A DNA stretch of 64,000 bases from Pseudomonas morbosilactucae (GCF_023241715.1 NZ_JALQCW010000004.1:62001-126000), one strand, 5' to 3'. Shown: positions 17,446 to 28,922, counted from the first letter of the stretch. Translations and numbers: made by a program. Notes: generated by a model not told the origin, from the sequence alone.

Positions 17446-19194
17446 TTATTGCTGCACCAGTTCGCTGGCCGTCGCTGCCGGTGCCTTGGGCTTCATCAGG
17501 CTGAAGTCGATCAGTGCCTTGTTCTGTTTGGCGTAAGGGTCGCCAATCAGCAGGGGGCGGGGTTTGAAGCTGTCGCTGACCAGGCTCTTGCTGCGGTCCA
17601 GCTCATCGAAGCTCAAACCGGCCAGGTCGGCCCAGGTGTGGATCAGGTTCGAGCTGCTGTAAGGCCGGCCCAAGTCACCGGCAAAGCTCCAGTCGTGGGT
17701 TTCCCGCCATTTCGGCGAGGCCCAGGCCATAAAGGGAATGGTGTACATCGGTGCCGTGGGCTTCGACTCATTGCGCCCCAGCATGTCGTGACCCGCCGAG
17801 TCGAAGACATCTTCGCCATGGTCCGACAGGTACAGCAAGAAGCCATTGGGATCGGTCTTGGCGTAATCCTTGATCAGGCTCGACACCACGAAGTCGTTGT
17901 ACAGCACCGCATTGTCGTAGCTGTTGTAGGTTGGCACCTGGTCGTCGCGCACGCCGGGCGGCACGCCCTGGCGGTCGGTGAATTTATCGAAGCTCGGCGG
18001 GTAGCGGTACTGGTAACTCATGTGGGTGCCCAGCAGGTGGACCACGATGAATTTGCGCGGTGCGCTCTCGGCCAGGGCCTTGCTGAAGGGGGCGAGCACG
18101 TCGCCGTCGTACTGGCGGGCGTTCTGGTTGCGATTGTTGTTCAGGTACACCTGCTCGTCGGCCTGCTCGGAGAAGGTGGTGAGCATGGTGTTGCGCTTGG
18201 TCATGGTCTGCTGGTTGGTGATCCAGTAGGTCTTGTAGCCGGCCTGCTTCATCACGCTGACCAGGGATGGGGTCTTGAGGTACAGGTCGGGGTTTTCTTC
18301 ATCGGCGAAGGTCAGCACCTGCTGCAGCGCTTCAATGGTGTAGGGGCGCGGGGTGATGACGTTGTCGAACACCGCCAACTGGTCCTTGAGCTTGTCCAGT
18401 TCCGGGGTGGTTTGACGTGGGTAGCCGTACAGGCTCATGCGCTGACGATTGGTGGATTCGCCGATCACCAGCACCAGGGTGGCGGGCAGATTGGCGCCGC
18501 TGTCCTTGAGGTTGCCCAGGGGAGGGATCTTGCTGACGTTGTCGAGCATGCCTTGCATGTTGTTCAACTGCTCGCGATAGCGTCGGTAGGCCACCAGCAT
18601 CTGCCATGGCACGGCCGGTTCGATGCGGGTTTCGAATTTCTCCAGGCCGCCGGCCAGGCTGCCGGTGCGTGCGGTCTGCTTGATCAGGGGGTAGCCGACA
18701 ATCACCAACAGGATGGCCACGGCTGCCACGGCCGCCTGGGCCCGGGGCAGGTACACGGGGCGCACCCGGGTCCAGAGGAAAAACGCCACCGCGGTGTGGG
18801 CGAGAAACGCCAGGACCATCCACCAGGCAAAGTATTGGGTCAGGTATTCACCGGCTTCCGAGGGGTTGGACTCGAACATGATGAAGATGACGCTTTGCGA
18901 GAACTCCTGCTGGTAGATGAAGAAGTAGCCCAGGCTGGCCAGGGAGCAGGCCCACAGCACCACGCCAATCAGCCCCGCCAGCAAGCGCGCGCGGGCCGGG
19001 AACAGCAGCATCGGCGCGAGCCAGATGGCGCTCATGAAGAAGGCCTGGCGGAAACCGGTAAAGCCCGAGGTGTCGGTCAACTGGATCAGCAGTTGGGTGA
19101 TCCCCGAGAAATACCAGAAGAACAGGAACATCCAGGCCATTGCAGCCCAGTCGAAACCCTTGGCAGCGGTGCCGCCACGTTTGAACAATGCCAT
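17446..19194 (-). CDS. cptA: Phosphoethanolamine transferase CptA
   Basis: This 582-residue inner-membrane enzyme transfers phosphoethanolamine to the lipopolysaccharide core. The N-terminal 190 residues hold about five membrane helices (for example WMFLFFWYFSGITQLLIQL and AVAAVAILLVIVGYPL). The periplasmic catalytic domain follows, with the nucleophile region LVLVIGESTNRQRMSLYGY (Thr in the GEST motif), and metal ligands in LLYLSDHGEDVF and the GHD motif DSAGHDMLGR. These match the alkaline phosphatase/sulfatase fold of EptA-type enzymes, and the length and helix pattern fit CptA. GGAG precedes the ATG at 19194. Confidence 0.88.
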   Translation of the reverse strand: MALFKRGGTAAKGFDWAAMAWMFLFFWYFSGITQLLIQLTDTSGFTGFRQAFFMSAIWLAPMLLFPARARLLAGLIGVVLWACSLASLGYFFIYQQEFSQSVIFIMFESNPSEAGEYLTQYFAWWMVLAFLAHTAVAFFLWTRVRPVYLPRAQAAVAAVAILLVIVGYPLIKQTARTGSLAGGLEKFETRIEPAVPWQMLVAYRRYREQLNNMQGMLDNVSKIPPLGNLKDSGANLPATLVLVIGESTNRQRMSLYGYPRQTTPELDKLKDQLAVFDNVITPRPYTIEALQQVLTFADEENPDLYLKTPSLVSVMKQAGYKTYWITNQQTMTKRNTMLTTFSEQADEQVYLNNNRNQNARQYDGDVLAPFSKALAESAPRKFIVVHLLGTHMSYQYRYPPSFDKFTDRQGVPPGVRDDQVPTYNSYDNAVLYNDFVVSSLIKDYAKTDPNGFLLYLSDHGEDVFDSAGHDMLGRNESKPTAPMYTIPFMAWASPKWRETHDWSFAGDLGRPYSSSNLIHTWADLAGLSFDELDRSKSLVSDSFKPRPLLIGDPYAKQNKALIDFSLMKPKAPAATASELVQQ

Positions 19195-19409
19195 TCAGCG
19201 CTCCAGCCAGTTGATCTCGGCCATCGCGCGCGCAGGGTCACGACAATGGCGGCCACCGCAAGTTTGGCGGCTATAAAGGCTGGGAGTATCGACAAGCGGA
19301 TGTGAAAACTTTGTGAGCCGGGGCGGCAGAGGACGGAGCGTACAAGCGACAGCGCAGGGTCGGGGAGAACAGCAACGCAGGGCAGGGCCCTGCGTTCAAC
19401 CGTGGGGGA

Positions 19410-19586
19410 TCAATGGGCGGCGGGTAGTTGCAACGGCTGGGACTGGCCTTGACTCAACATAAGCTGGCGCAACTGGGTGAGTTCCCGTTGCAACTGCTCG
19501 CGTTCTTCCTTGAGTTGGCGCAATTCGTCACGACGGATGGTGACGTACAGGGTTTGTGCAGGCCGTGCTGGTAGTACTGTGCCCAT
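19410..19586 (-). CDS. Small coiled-coil protein of 58 residues
   Basis: An ATG at 19586 with AGGTGAG just upstream opens a frame of 58 codons ending at 19410. The protein starts MGTVLPARPAQTLYVTI and continues RRDELRQLKEEREQLQREL, a strongly predicted amphipathic coiled coil, followed by a Gln- and Pro-rich tail. Small proteins of this type recur in Pseudomonas but I cannot name a function. An overlapping 76-residue frame on the same strand has a less plausible, cysteine-containing tail. It is easily missed because it is shorter than 60 residues. Confidence 0.65.
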   Translation of the reverse strand: MGTVLPARPAQTLYVTIRRDELRQLKEEREQLQRELTQLRQLMLSQGQSQPLQLPAAH

Positions 19587-19851
19587 TGCTCACCTCGCAA
19601 ATGGCGTGTTTCAACTGTGTGTTGCCCCGCGCTGAGCGGCGACACCACACTATCGGCGGCAAGTTTGATTTCTTTTAGGGGCAAAGGGAACTTTTTTATT
19701 TTTAACGGTCGTTGTGTCTTCTAGTCGTTTACCGTCGTTATCCACTGTCTGAACGGGAAACTTAGGCCGGACGCTCTGGACTAACCCTCATTGGCCCCCT
19801 TGGGCTATAACCTTTTGACACAAATCTATTGGTAGTAAGGAGCATCAGCAC

Positions 19852-20828
<977 letters not shown>

Positions 20829-20832
<4 letters not shown>

Positions 20833-22345
20833 CCGAAATGCGCAAGAAGTCCAAGGCTCAACCCGCTCCGCCCACCACCCTGTTCCTGTTCGGCGCCCAT
20901 GGCGACCTGGTCAAGCGCCTGCTGATGCCGGCGCTGTACAACCTCAGCCGCGATGGCTTGCTGAACGAGGGCGTGCGGATTGTCGGGGTCGACCACAACG
21001 CCATCAGCGATGTGGATTTCGCCAAGAAGCTCGAGGACTTCCTGCGCACCGAGGTCGCCAGCAAAGTCGGCAATGGCGCCAGCCTCGATCCGGCGCTGTG
21101 GGCTCAGCTGGCCAAAGGCATCAGCTACGTCGAAGGGGATTTCCTCGACGACAGCACCTATCAAGCGCTGGCGGCCAAGATTGCCGCCAGCGGCAGCGGC
21201 AATGCGGTGTTCTACCTGGCCACCGCGCCGCGCTTTTTTGCTGAAGTGGTGCAGCGTCTGGGCGCTGCCGGGTTGCTGGAGGAGGGCAGCGATGCCTTCC
21301 GCCGCGTGGTGATCGAAAAGCCTTTCGGTTCCGACCTGCAAACCGCCGAGGCGCTGAACGCCTGCCTGCTCAAGGTCATGAGCGAGAAGCAGATCTATCG
21401 CATCGACCATTACCTGGGCAAGGAAACGGTACAGAACATTCTGGTCAGCCGTTTCTCCAACAGCCTGTTCGAGGCGTTCTGGAACAACCACTACATCGAC
21501 CACGTGCAGATCACCGCGGCGGAAACCGTCGGCGTGGAAACCCGTGGCAGCTTTTATGAACACACCGGCGCCTTGCGCGACATGGTGCCCAATCACCTGT
21601 TCCAGTTGCTGGCCATGGTCGCCATGGAGCCGCCCGCGCCTTCGGTGCCGACGCAGTGCGGGGCGAGAAGGCCAAGGTGGTGGGGGCGATCCGTCCCTGG
21701 TCGGTGGACGACGCGCGGGCCAACTCGGTGCGCGGCCAGTATGTGGCCGGCGAACTGGGTGGCAAGGCCGTGCCGGGCTACCGCGAGGAAGACAAGGTTG
21801 CCGCCGACAGCAGCACGGAAACCTACGTCGCCCTCAAGGTGATGATCGATAACTGGCGCTGGGTCGGCGTACCGTTCTACCTGCGCACCGGCAAGCGCCT
21901 GAGTGTGCGCGACACCGAGATCGCCATCTGCTTCAAGCCGGCGCCCTATGCGCAGTTCCGCGACACCGAGGTCGACAGCCTGCAGCCGACGTACCTGCGG
22001 ATCCAGATTCAGCCCAATGAAGGCATGTGGTTCGACCTGTTGGCGAAAAAGCCCGGGCCGACCCTGGACATGGCCAACATCGAGTTGGGCTTTGCCTACA
22101 AGGATTTCTTCGAGATGCAGCCTTCCACCGGCTACGAGACCCTGATCTACGACTGCCTCACGGGTGACCAAACCCTGTTCCAGCGTGCCGACAACATCGA
22201 AAACGGCTGGCGAGCAGTGCAGCCCTTCCTCGATGCCTGGAAACAGGACGCCACCGTCCAGCCTTATGCCGCTGGCGGTACAGGTCCGGCGGATGCCGAT
22301 GAGTTGTTGCGCCGTGACGGCCGTGAATGGTGCCAACTGGGATGA
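20829..22345 (+). pseudogene. zwf: Glucose-6-phosphate 1-dehydrogenase, single-base frameshift
   Basis: Zwf oxidises glucose 6-phosphate with NADP to 6-phosphogluconolactone. It overlaps gnd by ATGA and the next gene by a few bases. Motifs include the nucleotide-binding TLFLFGAHGDLVKRLLMPAL, the catalytic RIDHYLGKETVQNILVSRF and the following segment NHYIDHVQITAAE. The first frame goes astray at 21634 to 21640: GCCCGCGCCTTC would read through if it were GCCCGCCGCCTTC (Ala-Ala-Phe), and the second frame continues as a good match to the end at 22345. Adding one base gives a length of 505 residues, normal for the family. The lost base is again in a GCCGCC context. This suggests a sequence error; Pseudomonas often has other zwf copies. 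Confidence 0.9.
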
Positions 22346-23181
22346 GTGATCACGTGCAGCAGCCCATCGAGTTTCTTCTCAGTGACATGGACGGCACCTT
22401 GTTACTTCCCGATCACAGCATCAGCCCCCGCACCCTGGCGGCAGTCAGGGCCTTGCGCGAGGCCGGCGTGGCCTTCAGCCTGGCCACGGGGCGCCCACCC
22501 CGGGCCATGCGCCAGCAGATCGAAGCCCTGGGCGTGGATGTGCCCACGGCGGCGTTCAATGGCGGAACCATTGTTCATCCGGATGGGCGCTTCCTGGCGC
22601 GCCATCACCTGCCATTGCCCGCGGTGCTGGCCACCCTGGCCCTATTCACGCCTCACGCGGACGTCGAAGTCTGGGTGTTTGCCGATGACTTGTGGCTGCT
22701 CCATGACCCTGATCGGCCCATGGTGCCCCGTGAGCAGCAGGGCCTGGGTTATCCGCCGCAGGTGGTGGACAGCTTCGAGGCCTACCTGCCACGGGTCGAC
22801 AAGATCGTCGCCGCCAGCAACAACACCGGGCTACTGGTGGAGTTGGAAGCTCAGTTGCAAGCGCAGATTGGTGAGCAGGCCCAAGTGTCGCGTTCGCAGC
22901 CGGTGTACCTGGACGTGACCGCGCTCCAGGCGAACAAGGGCGATGCCTTGCGCACCCTGGCGGAATATCTGGGGGTGGCCATCGAACGCACCGCGGCCAT
23001 CGGCGATGGCGGCAATGACCCAGCGATGTTTCACCAGGCCGGGTTGTCGATTGCCATGGGCCAGGCGGAACAGGCCATCAAGGATCAGGCCGATGTGGTC
23101 ACCGCCAGCAACGTCGAGGATGGCGCGGCCCAGGCCATCGAACGTTTCATCCTGTCTCCCCGCGCCCAGTCCCGGGCTTGA
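22342..23181 (+). CDS. Cof-type HAD family phosphatase
   Basis: A 279-residue haloacid dehalogenase-like hydrolase with the catalytic motif I FLLSDMDGTLLLP near residue 12, motif II FSLATGRPP, and the Cof-family metal motif IGDGGNDPAMFHQAGLSIAMG near the C-terminus. Such enzymes dephosphorylate sugar phosphates and phosphorylated cofactors; the substrate is unknown. The ATG at 22342 overlaps the zwf stop, so the gene ends the gnd-zwf operon. A GGGCGCCC hairpin follows at 23189 to 23208. Confidence 0.88.
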   Translation: MSDHVQQPIEFLLSDMDGTLLLPDHSISPRTLAAVRALREAGVAFSLATGRPPRAMRQQIEALGVDVPTAAFNGGTIVHPDGRFLARHHLPLPAVLATLALFTPHADVEVWVFADDLWLLHDPDRPMVPREQQGLGYPPQVVDSFEAYLPRVDKIVAASNNTGLLVELEAQLQAQIGEQAQVSRSQPVYLDVTALQANKGDALRTLAEYLGVAIERTAAIGDGGNDPAMFHQAGLSIAMGQAEQAIKDQADVVTASNVEDGAAQAIERFILSPRAQSRA

Positions 23182-23188
23182 ACCACGT

Positions 23189-23208
23189 GGGCGCCCATCA
23201 GGGCGCCC
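23189..23208. terminator. Hairpin between the HAD gene and nhaB
   Basis: GGGCGCCC at 23189 to 23196 and again at 23201 to 23208 pair around ATCA between two convergent genes. It is not followed by a T run, so it could be a transcription pause or a Rho-assisted end rather than a typical terminator. Confidence 0.4.
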
Positions 23209-23212
23209 GCTG

Positions 23213-24715
23213 TTACAGCCAGTGGCTCACCGCGTACCAGCCCAACACCCCCATCACCACCGTATACGGCAGCGCCATCCACACCATGCGCCCGTAGGAC
23301 AGGCGCACCAGCGGGGCAATCGCCGACGTCAGTAGAAACAGGAACGCCGCCTGGCCGTTGGGTGTGGCCACGCTTGGCAGGTTGGTGCCGGTATTGATGG
23401 CGATCGCCAGGGTTTCGAAATGCTCGCGGCTCATGTGCCCGGACACGAAGGCCTGCTTGACCTCGGTGATGTAGATGGTGGCCACGAACACGTTGTCGCT
23501 GATGGCCGACAGTAGGCCGTTGGCGATAAACAGCATGCCCGGCTGTTGCTCCGCCGGCAGGGCCAGCACCCACTGGATCAGCGGGGTGAACAGCTGCTGG
23601 TCGTGGATCACCGCGACCACCGCGAAAAACACCACCAGCAAGGCGGTGAACGGCATGGCGTCCTTGAACGCATTGCCGATGCGGTGTTCCTCAGTGATTC
23701 CGGTAAAGGCGGTGATCAGCACGATCACCATCAGGCCGATCAGGCCGACTTCGGCGATGTGCAGGGCCAGGCCGGCAATCAGGATCAGCGCCGCCAGGCC
23801 CTGGACCAGTAACGCCGCCCGTTGCCGTGGGGTGCGCTGGGCGTTGTCTTCAGCGGCGTAGGCGGCCAGGACGGCGCGTACATTGTCCGGCAGCAGGGTG
23901 CCGTAGCCGAACCAGCGCAGTTTCTCCAAGAGCACGCAAGTCACCAGGCCGGCCACCAGCACTGGCAGGGAAACCGGCGCGACCTTGGTGAAAAAGTCGG
24001 CGAAGTGCCAGCCCATTTCATGGCCGATCAGCAGGTTCTGTGGCTCGCCCACCAGGGTGCAGACGCCACCCAGGGCGGTGCCGACCGCACCGTGCATCAG
24101 CAGGCTGCGCAAAAAGGCACGGAACTGCTCCAGGTCTTCGTGGTGCAGCGCGGGCAGGTGCTGGTCGTCGCTGAATGCGCTGTCCTGGCGCGGGTCGTTG
24201 CCGCTGGCCACCCGGTGGTACACCGAATAGAAGCCCACCGCCGCGCTGATGATCACCGCCGTAACGGTCAAGGCATCGAGAAAGGCCGAGAGGAACGCCG
24301 AAAGGAAGCAGAACATCAGCCCCAGCAGGGCCTTGGAGCGCACCCCCAGCAGCAGGCGGGAAAACAGGAACAGCAGCAGCTCCTTCATAAAGTAGATGCC
24401 GGCCACCATGAACATCAGCAGCAGGATCACCGGGAAGTTGTGCAGCAGTTCCTCGTACAGCGCCTGAGGCGTGGTCATGCCCATAAGCAGGGCCTCGACC
24501 AGCAGCAGGCCGCCGGGGATCAGCGGGTAGCACTTGAGGGCCATGGCCAGGGTGAAGATGAACTCCACCACCAGCAGCCAACCGGCAGCGACCGGGCCGA
24601 CCGTGAACAGCAGCAGCGGGTTGAGGACCAGAAAGGCGACCACGCAGGCCTTGTACCAGCGGGGCGAGTGGCCGAGAAAATTGTGCGCGAACGCCTGGGC
24701 CATTGAACCGGACAT
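23213..24715 (-). CDS. nhaB: Na+/H+ antiporter NhaB
   Basis: The 500-residue protein, the normal length of NhaB, is an inner-membrane antiporter that expels sodium in exchange for protons. About 10 to 12 membrane helices are visible (for example [19 protein letters not shown] and the charged segment [16 protein letters not shown]). The ATG at 24715 has AAGGAGC before it. The gene stands alone, convergent with the HAD gene. Confidence 0.92.
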   Translation of the reverse strand: MSGSMAQAFAHNFLGHSPRWYKACVVAFLVLNPLLLFTVGPVAAGWLLVVEFIFTLAMALKCYPLIPGGLLLVEALLMGMTTPQALYEELLHNFPVILLLMFMVAGIYFMKELLLFLFSRLLLGVRSKALLGLMFCFLSAFLSAFLDALTVTAVIISAAVGFYSVYHRVASGNDPRQDSAFSDDQHLPALHHEDLEQFRAFLRSLLMHGAVGTALGGVCTLVGEPQNLLIGHEMGWHFADFFTKVAPVSLPVLVAGLVTCVLLEKLRWFGYGTLLPDNVRAVLAAYAAEDNAQRTPRQRAALLVQGLAALILIAGLALHIAEVGLIGLMVIVLITAFTGITEEHRIGNAFKDAMPFTALLVVFFAVVAVIHDQQLFTPLIQWVLALPAEQQPGMLFIANGLLSAISDNVFVATIYITEVKQAFVSGHMSREHFETLAIAINTGTNLPSVATPNGQAAFLFLLTSAIAPLVRLSYGRMVWMALPYTVVMGVLGWYAVSHWL

Positions 24716-24849
24716 TGGCTGCTCCTTGGATTGAGAAGCGCGCAACTTGCCGCAAGCCTTGTACAAGATCAAGAAACGATGAAATCTTTTGCCACAAATT
24801 CTCGGAGGGCCCGCTGCTGGCCGGTCTCAGCAGCGGGCCGGCAAGCGCC

Positions 24850-26244
24850 TCAGGCCGGAACGCGGAAGATTTTCCCCGGGTTCATCAGGTTCAGCGGGTC
24901 CAGGGCCTGCTTGATGGCGACCATGGTGTCGATGGCCACCTGGCCGTGTTCCTGGACCATGAAGTCGATCTTGTGCAGGCCCACTCCATGTTCGCCGGTG
25001 CAAGTGCCGCCCGCCGCCAGGGCGCGGTGGACTATGGCGTGGTTGAGGCGCTCGGCTTCCTCCAGCTCTTCGGGTTTGCTCGGGTCCAGCAGCAGGCAGA
25101 CATGAAAGTTGCCGTCGCCCACATGGCCGAAGATTGGTGCGGGAATGCTCGACTGGCTCAGGTCTTGCTCACTGCCCACCACGCATTCCGCGAGCTTCGA
25201 CAGGGGCACGCACACGTCGGTGGACAGCGCCCGGCAGCCGGGCTTGAGCTGCAAGAAGGCGAACAGCGCGTTGTGCCGGGCACTCCACAGGCGGTTGCGT
25301 TCTTCCTGGGCGGTGGCCCATTGAAAGCCGCTGCCCTGATTGCCGTCCGCCAGTTCCTGCACTGCCTGGGCCTGTTCCGCCACGCTGGCGGCGTTGCCGT
25401 GAAACTCCAGGAACAGCGTCGGGGCTTCCCGCAGGCCGAGCTTTGCGTACTGGTTCAAGGCCTGGATGGCCAAGCGGTCCACCAGTTCGGCGCGGGCCAC
25501 GGGAATGCCCATCTGGATGGTTTCGATCACCGTTTGTACCGCACCCTCCACCGAGTCGAAGCTGCACACCGCGGCGCTGATGGCTTCCGGCTGCGGGTGC
25601 AGCTTCAGGGTGATCTCACTGATGACCCCCAGGGTGCCTTCGCTGCCGATAAACAACCGGGCCAGGTCATAACCGGCAGACGACTTCTTGGCCTTGGCGC
25701 CCGAGCGCAGCACGCGCCCGTCGGCCAGCACCGCGTTCAGGCCCAGCACGTTCTCGCGCATGGTGCCGTAGCGCACGGCATTGGTGCCTGAGGCACGGGT
25801 GGCGCACATGCCGCCAATGCTCGCGTCGGCACCCGGGTCGATGGGGAAAAACAGCCCGCTGGCCCGCAGGTAGTCGTTCAGGGCCTTGCGGGTGATGCCA
25901 GGCTGCACGGTGATCGACAGGTCCGCCGGTTCAAACGCCAGCACCTGGTCCATCAACGACAGGTCGAGGCTGATGCCGCCCTGGACCGCCAACAAATGAC
26001 CCTCCAGGGACGAGCCGCTGCCGTAGGCAATCACCGGCACCCGGTGTGCATGGCAGAGGGCAAGCACGGCACTGATGTCTTCCACGCTCTTGGCGTAGGC
26101 CACCGCATCGGGTAGCACCGGGTCGTACAGGGATTCATCGCGGCCATGGTGCTCGCGCACCGCCAGCACGGTGCTGAAGCGCTCGCCAAGGCAGGCGTGC
26201 ATAGCGGCCAGAAAGGCCTGGGGCAGGGCAGAAGAGTGGGTCAT
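24850..26244 (-). CDS. FAD-binding D-2-hydroxyacid dehydrogenase (D-lactate dehydrogenase-like)
   Basis: A 464-residue FAD-linked oxidase of the D-lactate dehydrogenase (cytochrome)/GlcD family. The PCMH FAD domain is at residues about 35 to 210 (VPVIAYGSGSSLEGHLLAV, then the GADASIGGMCATRASGTNAV stretch) and the C-terminal domain holds the metal/substrate site PIFGHVGDGNFHVCLLLDP and the GEHGVGLHKIDF loop. It likely oxidises D-lactate or a related 2-hydroxyacid, passing electrons to the quinone pool or a c-type cytochrome. AAGGAGC precedes the ATG at 26244. It lies downstream of a GntR-type regulator with 61 bases between and is probably part of the sugar-acid locus. The exact substrate is uncertain. 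Confidence 0.88.
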   Translation of the reverse strand: MTHSSALPQAFLAAMHACLGERFSTVLAVREHHGRDESLYDPVLPDAVAYAKSVEDISAVLALCHAHRVPVIAYGSGSSLEGHLLAVQGGISLDLSLMDQVLAFEPADLSITVQPGITRKALNDYLRASGLFFPIDPGADASIGGMCATRASGTNAVRYGTMRENVLGLNAVLADGRVLRSGAKAKKSSAGYDLARLFIGSEGTLGVISEITLKLHPQPEAISAAVCSFDSVEGAVQTVIETIQMGIPVARAELVDRLAIQALNQYAKLGLREAPTLFLEFHGNAASVAEQAQAVQELADGNQGSGFQWATAQEERNRLWSARHNALFAFLQLKPGCRALSTDVCVPLSKLAECVVGSEQDLSQSSIPAPIFGHVGDGNFHVCLLLDPSKPEELEEAERLNHAIVHRALAAGGTCTGEHGVGLHKIDFMVQEHGQVAIDTMVAIKQALDPLNLMNPGKIFRVPA

Positions 26245-26305
26245 GACAAGCTCCTTGCGGGTCGGATCGCTTCGCTGTCTCGCGCCGCGATCCGTCGTCC
26301 CCGGC

Positions 26306-27028
26306 TTAGAGCGGGGTCAGGACATTCATCACGGTGTCGAGGGCGACGCGGGTGTCGTCGAGTTGCACCAGCGATGCATGGCGCGCGCCGAGGGCGTCGC
26401 GGTTCTTGATCGCGGTGAGGATCGCCTTGTGCCGCGGCAGGCTGAGCTGCTGGGTATTGGGGCGCAGGTTGGTGACGTTGATGGATTCGCGCAGGGGCAA
26501 CGACAGCATGTTGCACATGTAGGCCAGCAAGTCGTTGTGGGTCGCCTCGGCGATGGCCCGGTGGAAGTCCAGGTCCGGTTGCAACAGGTCTTTGGGGCTG
26601 CTGGCCGCTTCCATGCGCCGGTAAGCGTCCTCGATCCGTGCGATATCGTCCTCGGTGGCGGTGGCCGCCGCCATCGCGGCGATCTCCGGTTCGAGAATCC
26701 GCCGGACCCCGGCCAGGGTGTTGAAGAATTCGCTGTGGGGCGTGGATTGCATCAGCCAGAACAGCACGTCCGGGTCCAGCAGGTGCCATTCGACTCGTGG
26801 CCGCACCACCGTGCCGACCCGTGGCTTGGAGTACACCAGGCCCTTGGCGCTGAGCACCCGGGTGGCTTCGCGCAGGACCGGGCGGCTGACCTGGTACTGC
26901 TCGCAGAGGTTGGCTTCCGGGGGCAGCTTTTCCTCTTGCTTGAAGCGTCCGGAAACGATGTGCATGCCCAGTTCCTGAACGATCTGGGCGTGCATGCTTT
27001 TGCGCGGCTTGGGTGTCTGGTAGTCCAT
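26306..27028 (-). CDS. FadR/GntR family transcriptional regulator
   Basis: A 240-residue regulator with an N-terminal winged helix (RFKQEEKLPPEANLCEQYQV, VSRPVLREATRVLSAKG) and a C-terminal FCD helical domain (RRILEPEIAAMA, DLDFHRAIAEATHNDLL), which normally binds a carboxylate and a metal ion. This is a FadR-subfamily architecture typical of regulators of sugar-acid catabolism. It lies between the FAD oxidase and the dehydratase gene, all on the minus strand, and likely controls both and the divergent MFS gene. Confidence 0.9.
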   Translation of the reverse strand: MDYQTPKPRKSMHAQIVQELGMHIVSGRFKQEEKLPPEANLCEQYQVSRPVLREATRVLSAKGLVYSKPRVGTVVRPRVEWHLLDPDVLFWLMQSTPHSEFFNTLAGVRRILEPEIAAMAAATATEDDIARIEDAYRRMEAASSPKDLLQPDLDFHRAIAEATHNDLLAYMCNMLSLPLRESINVTNLRPNTQQLSLPRHKAILTAIKNRDALGARHASLVQLDDTRVALDTVMNVLTPL

Positions 27029-27182
27029 AACAGGGGGATTGCTCTGGCCAAATGGCGTGCATCATAGCACCGCCGGGCTGTGGTTTAGGCAGCACCGGTA
27101 CCTCCTGCCACGTATTGCCTTGGGGGATGACGGCCCGACCACCGTGGTCGCCGGCACGCCGACGAACCACGGTCGCAGCCCA

Positions 27183-28922
27183 TCAGTGGGAGTGACGCGG
27201 GACCTCGGAGCCACGGCAGCCGACCAGGAAGTCGAAGTCGCAACCTTCGTCGGCTTGCAGCACATGGTCCACGTACAGGCGGCTGTAGCCACTGGAGAAG
27301 ATCTTCGCGCTGGTGTCCGGCTTCAGGTCGCTGAGGCGGGCTTGCAGTTCCTCGTCGCTGATGTCCAGGTGCAGGCGACGACCGGCGCAGTCCAGTTCGA
27401 TGAAGTCACCGTTGCGCACCGCAGCCAACGGCCCGCCGGCCGCCGCTTCCGGGGCCACGTGGAGAACCACGGTGCCGTAGGCGGTGCCGCTCATGCGGGC
27501 ATCGGAAATGCGCACCATGTCGGTGACGCCCTTGGCCAGGACCTTGGGCGGCAGGCCCATGTTGCCGACTTCGGCCATGCCCGGGTAACCCTTGGGCCCG
27601 GCGTTCTTCAGCACCAGCACGCAGGTTTCGTCGACGTCCAGGTCCGGGTCGGCGATGCGTGCCTTGTAGTCGTCGAAGTTCTCGAACACCACGGCGCGGC
27701 CACGGTGCTGCATCAGTGCCGGAGTGGCAGCGGAGGGCTTGAGCACCGCACCCCGTGGCGACAGGTTGCCGCGCAGGATGCACAGGCCGCCGTCGGCCAC
27801 CAGCGGTTTGTCGATCGGGCGGATCACTTCGTCGTTGTACTGCGGCGAGTTCTGGCAGTTGTTCCAGATGCTCTGGCCGTTGGCGGTCAGCGCGTCCGGG
27901 TTGGGCAGCAGGCCGGATTCACCCAGGCGGCGGATCACCGCAGGCAGGCCACCGGCGTAGTAGAACTCTTCCATCAGGAAGCGCCCCGAGGGCTGCATGT
28001 CGACGATAGTCGGGGTGCCGCGGCCGACCCGGGTCCAGTCTTCCAGGTCCAGCTCGACGCCGATGCGCCCGGCAATCGCCTTTAGGTGGATCACCGCGTT
28101 GGTGGAACCGCCGATGGCGGCGTTGACCTTGATCGCGTTCTCGAACGCCGCCTTGGTGAGGATCTTCGACAGGCGCAGGTCTTCGCGGACCATGTCGACA
28201 ATGCGCATGCCCGACAGGTGGGCCAGCACATAGCGGCGCGAGTCCACGGCGGGGATCGCGGCGTTGTGCGGCAGCGAAGTGCCCAGGGCTTCGGCCATGC
28301 AGGCCATGGTCGAGGCGGTGCCCATGGTGTTGCAGGTACCGGCCGAGCGCGACATGCCGGCTTCGGCGGAGAGGAATTCGTCGAGGCTGATTTGCCCGCC
28401 TTTATAGGCTTCGTGCATCTGCCAGACCACGGTGCCGGAGCCGATGTCCTTGCCTTTGTGCTTGCCGTTGAGCATCGGCCCACCGGTCACCACAATGGCC
28501 GGCACGTCGCAGCTGGCGGCGCCCATCAGCAGGGCCGGGGTGGTCTTGTCGCAGCCGGTCAGCAGCACCACGGCGTCCACTGGATTGCCGCGAATGGCTT
28601 CTTCCACGTCCATGCTGGCCAGGTTGCGGGTGAGCATGGCGGTGGGGCGCAGGTTGGATTCGCCGCTGGAGAACACCGGGAACTCCACCGGGAAGCCGCC
28701 GGCCTCCAGCACGCCTTTCTTCACGTGTTCGGCGATCTTGCGGAAGTGGGCGTTGCATGGGGTCAGTTCGGACCAGGTGTTGCAGATGCCAATGATCGGC
28801 TTGCCCTGGAACTCGTGGTCCGGGATGCCCTGGTTCTTCATCCAGCTGCGGTACATGAAGCCGTTCTTGTCGGCCGTGCCGAACCATTGGGCGGAGCGCA
28901 GGGGAACTTTTTTGTCTGTCAT
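27183..28922 (-). CDS. IlvD/Edd family dehydratase (L-arabinonate dehydratase-like)
   Basis: This 579-residue iron-sulfur dehydratase of the IlvD/Edd family removes water from polyhydroxy acids. The cluster-binding cysteines lie in the segments SELTPCN, VLLTGCDKTTPA and SAGTCNTMGTAST, and the conserved metal-lysine region GGPMLNGKHKGKDIG is present. Length and sequence are closer to pentonate dehydratases than to biosynthetic IlvD. The first in-frame ATG (28922) is the likely start, although no strong ribosome site is visible. Its neighbours (MFS, MhpF, MhpE, GntR and a 2-hydroxyacid oxidase) imply a C5 sugar acid, discussed as a finding. It is divergent from the MFS gene, sharing a promoter region of about 190 bases. 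Confidence 0.88.
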   Translation of the reverse strand: MTDKKVPLRSAQWFGTADKNGFMYRSWMKNQGIPDHEFQGKPIIGICNTWSELTPCNAHFRKIAEHVKKGVLEAGGFPVEFPVFSSGESNLRPTAMLTRNLASMDVEEAIRGNPVDAVVLLTGCDKTTPALLMGAASCDVPAIVVTGGPMLNGKHKGKDIGSGTVVWQMHEAYKGGQISLDEFLSAEAGMSRSAGTCNTMGTASTMACMAEALGTSLPHNAAIPAVDSRRYVLAHLSGMRIVDMVREDLRLSKILTKAAFENAIKVNAAIGGSTNAVIHLKAIAGRIGVELDLEDWTRVGRGTPTIVDMQPSGRFLMEEFYYAGGLPAVIRRLGESGLLPNPDALTANGQSIWNNCQNSPQYNDEVIRPIDKPLVADGGLCILRGNLSPRGAVLKPSAATPALMQHRGRAVVFENFDDYKARIADPDLDVDETCVLVLKNAGPKGYPGMAEVGNMGLPPKVLAKGVTDMVRISDARMSGTAYGTVVLHVAPEAAAGGPLAAVRNGDFIELDCAGRRLHLDISDEELQARLSDLKPDTSAKIFSSGYSRLYVDHVLQADEGCDFDFLVGCRGSEVPRHSH

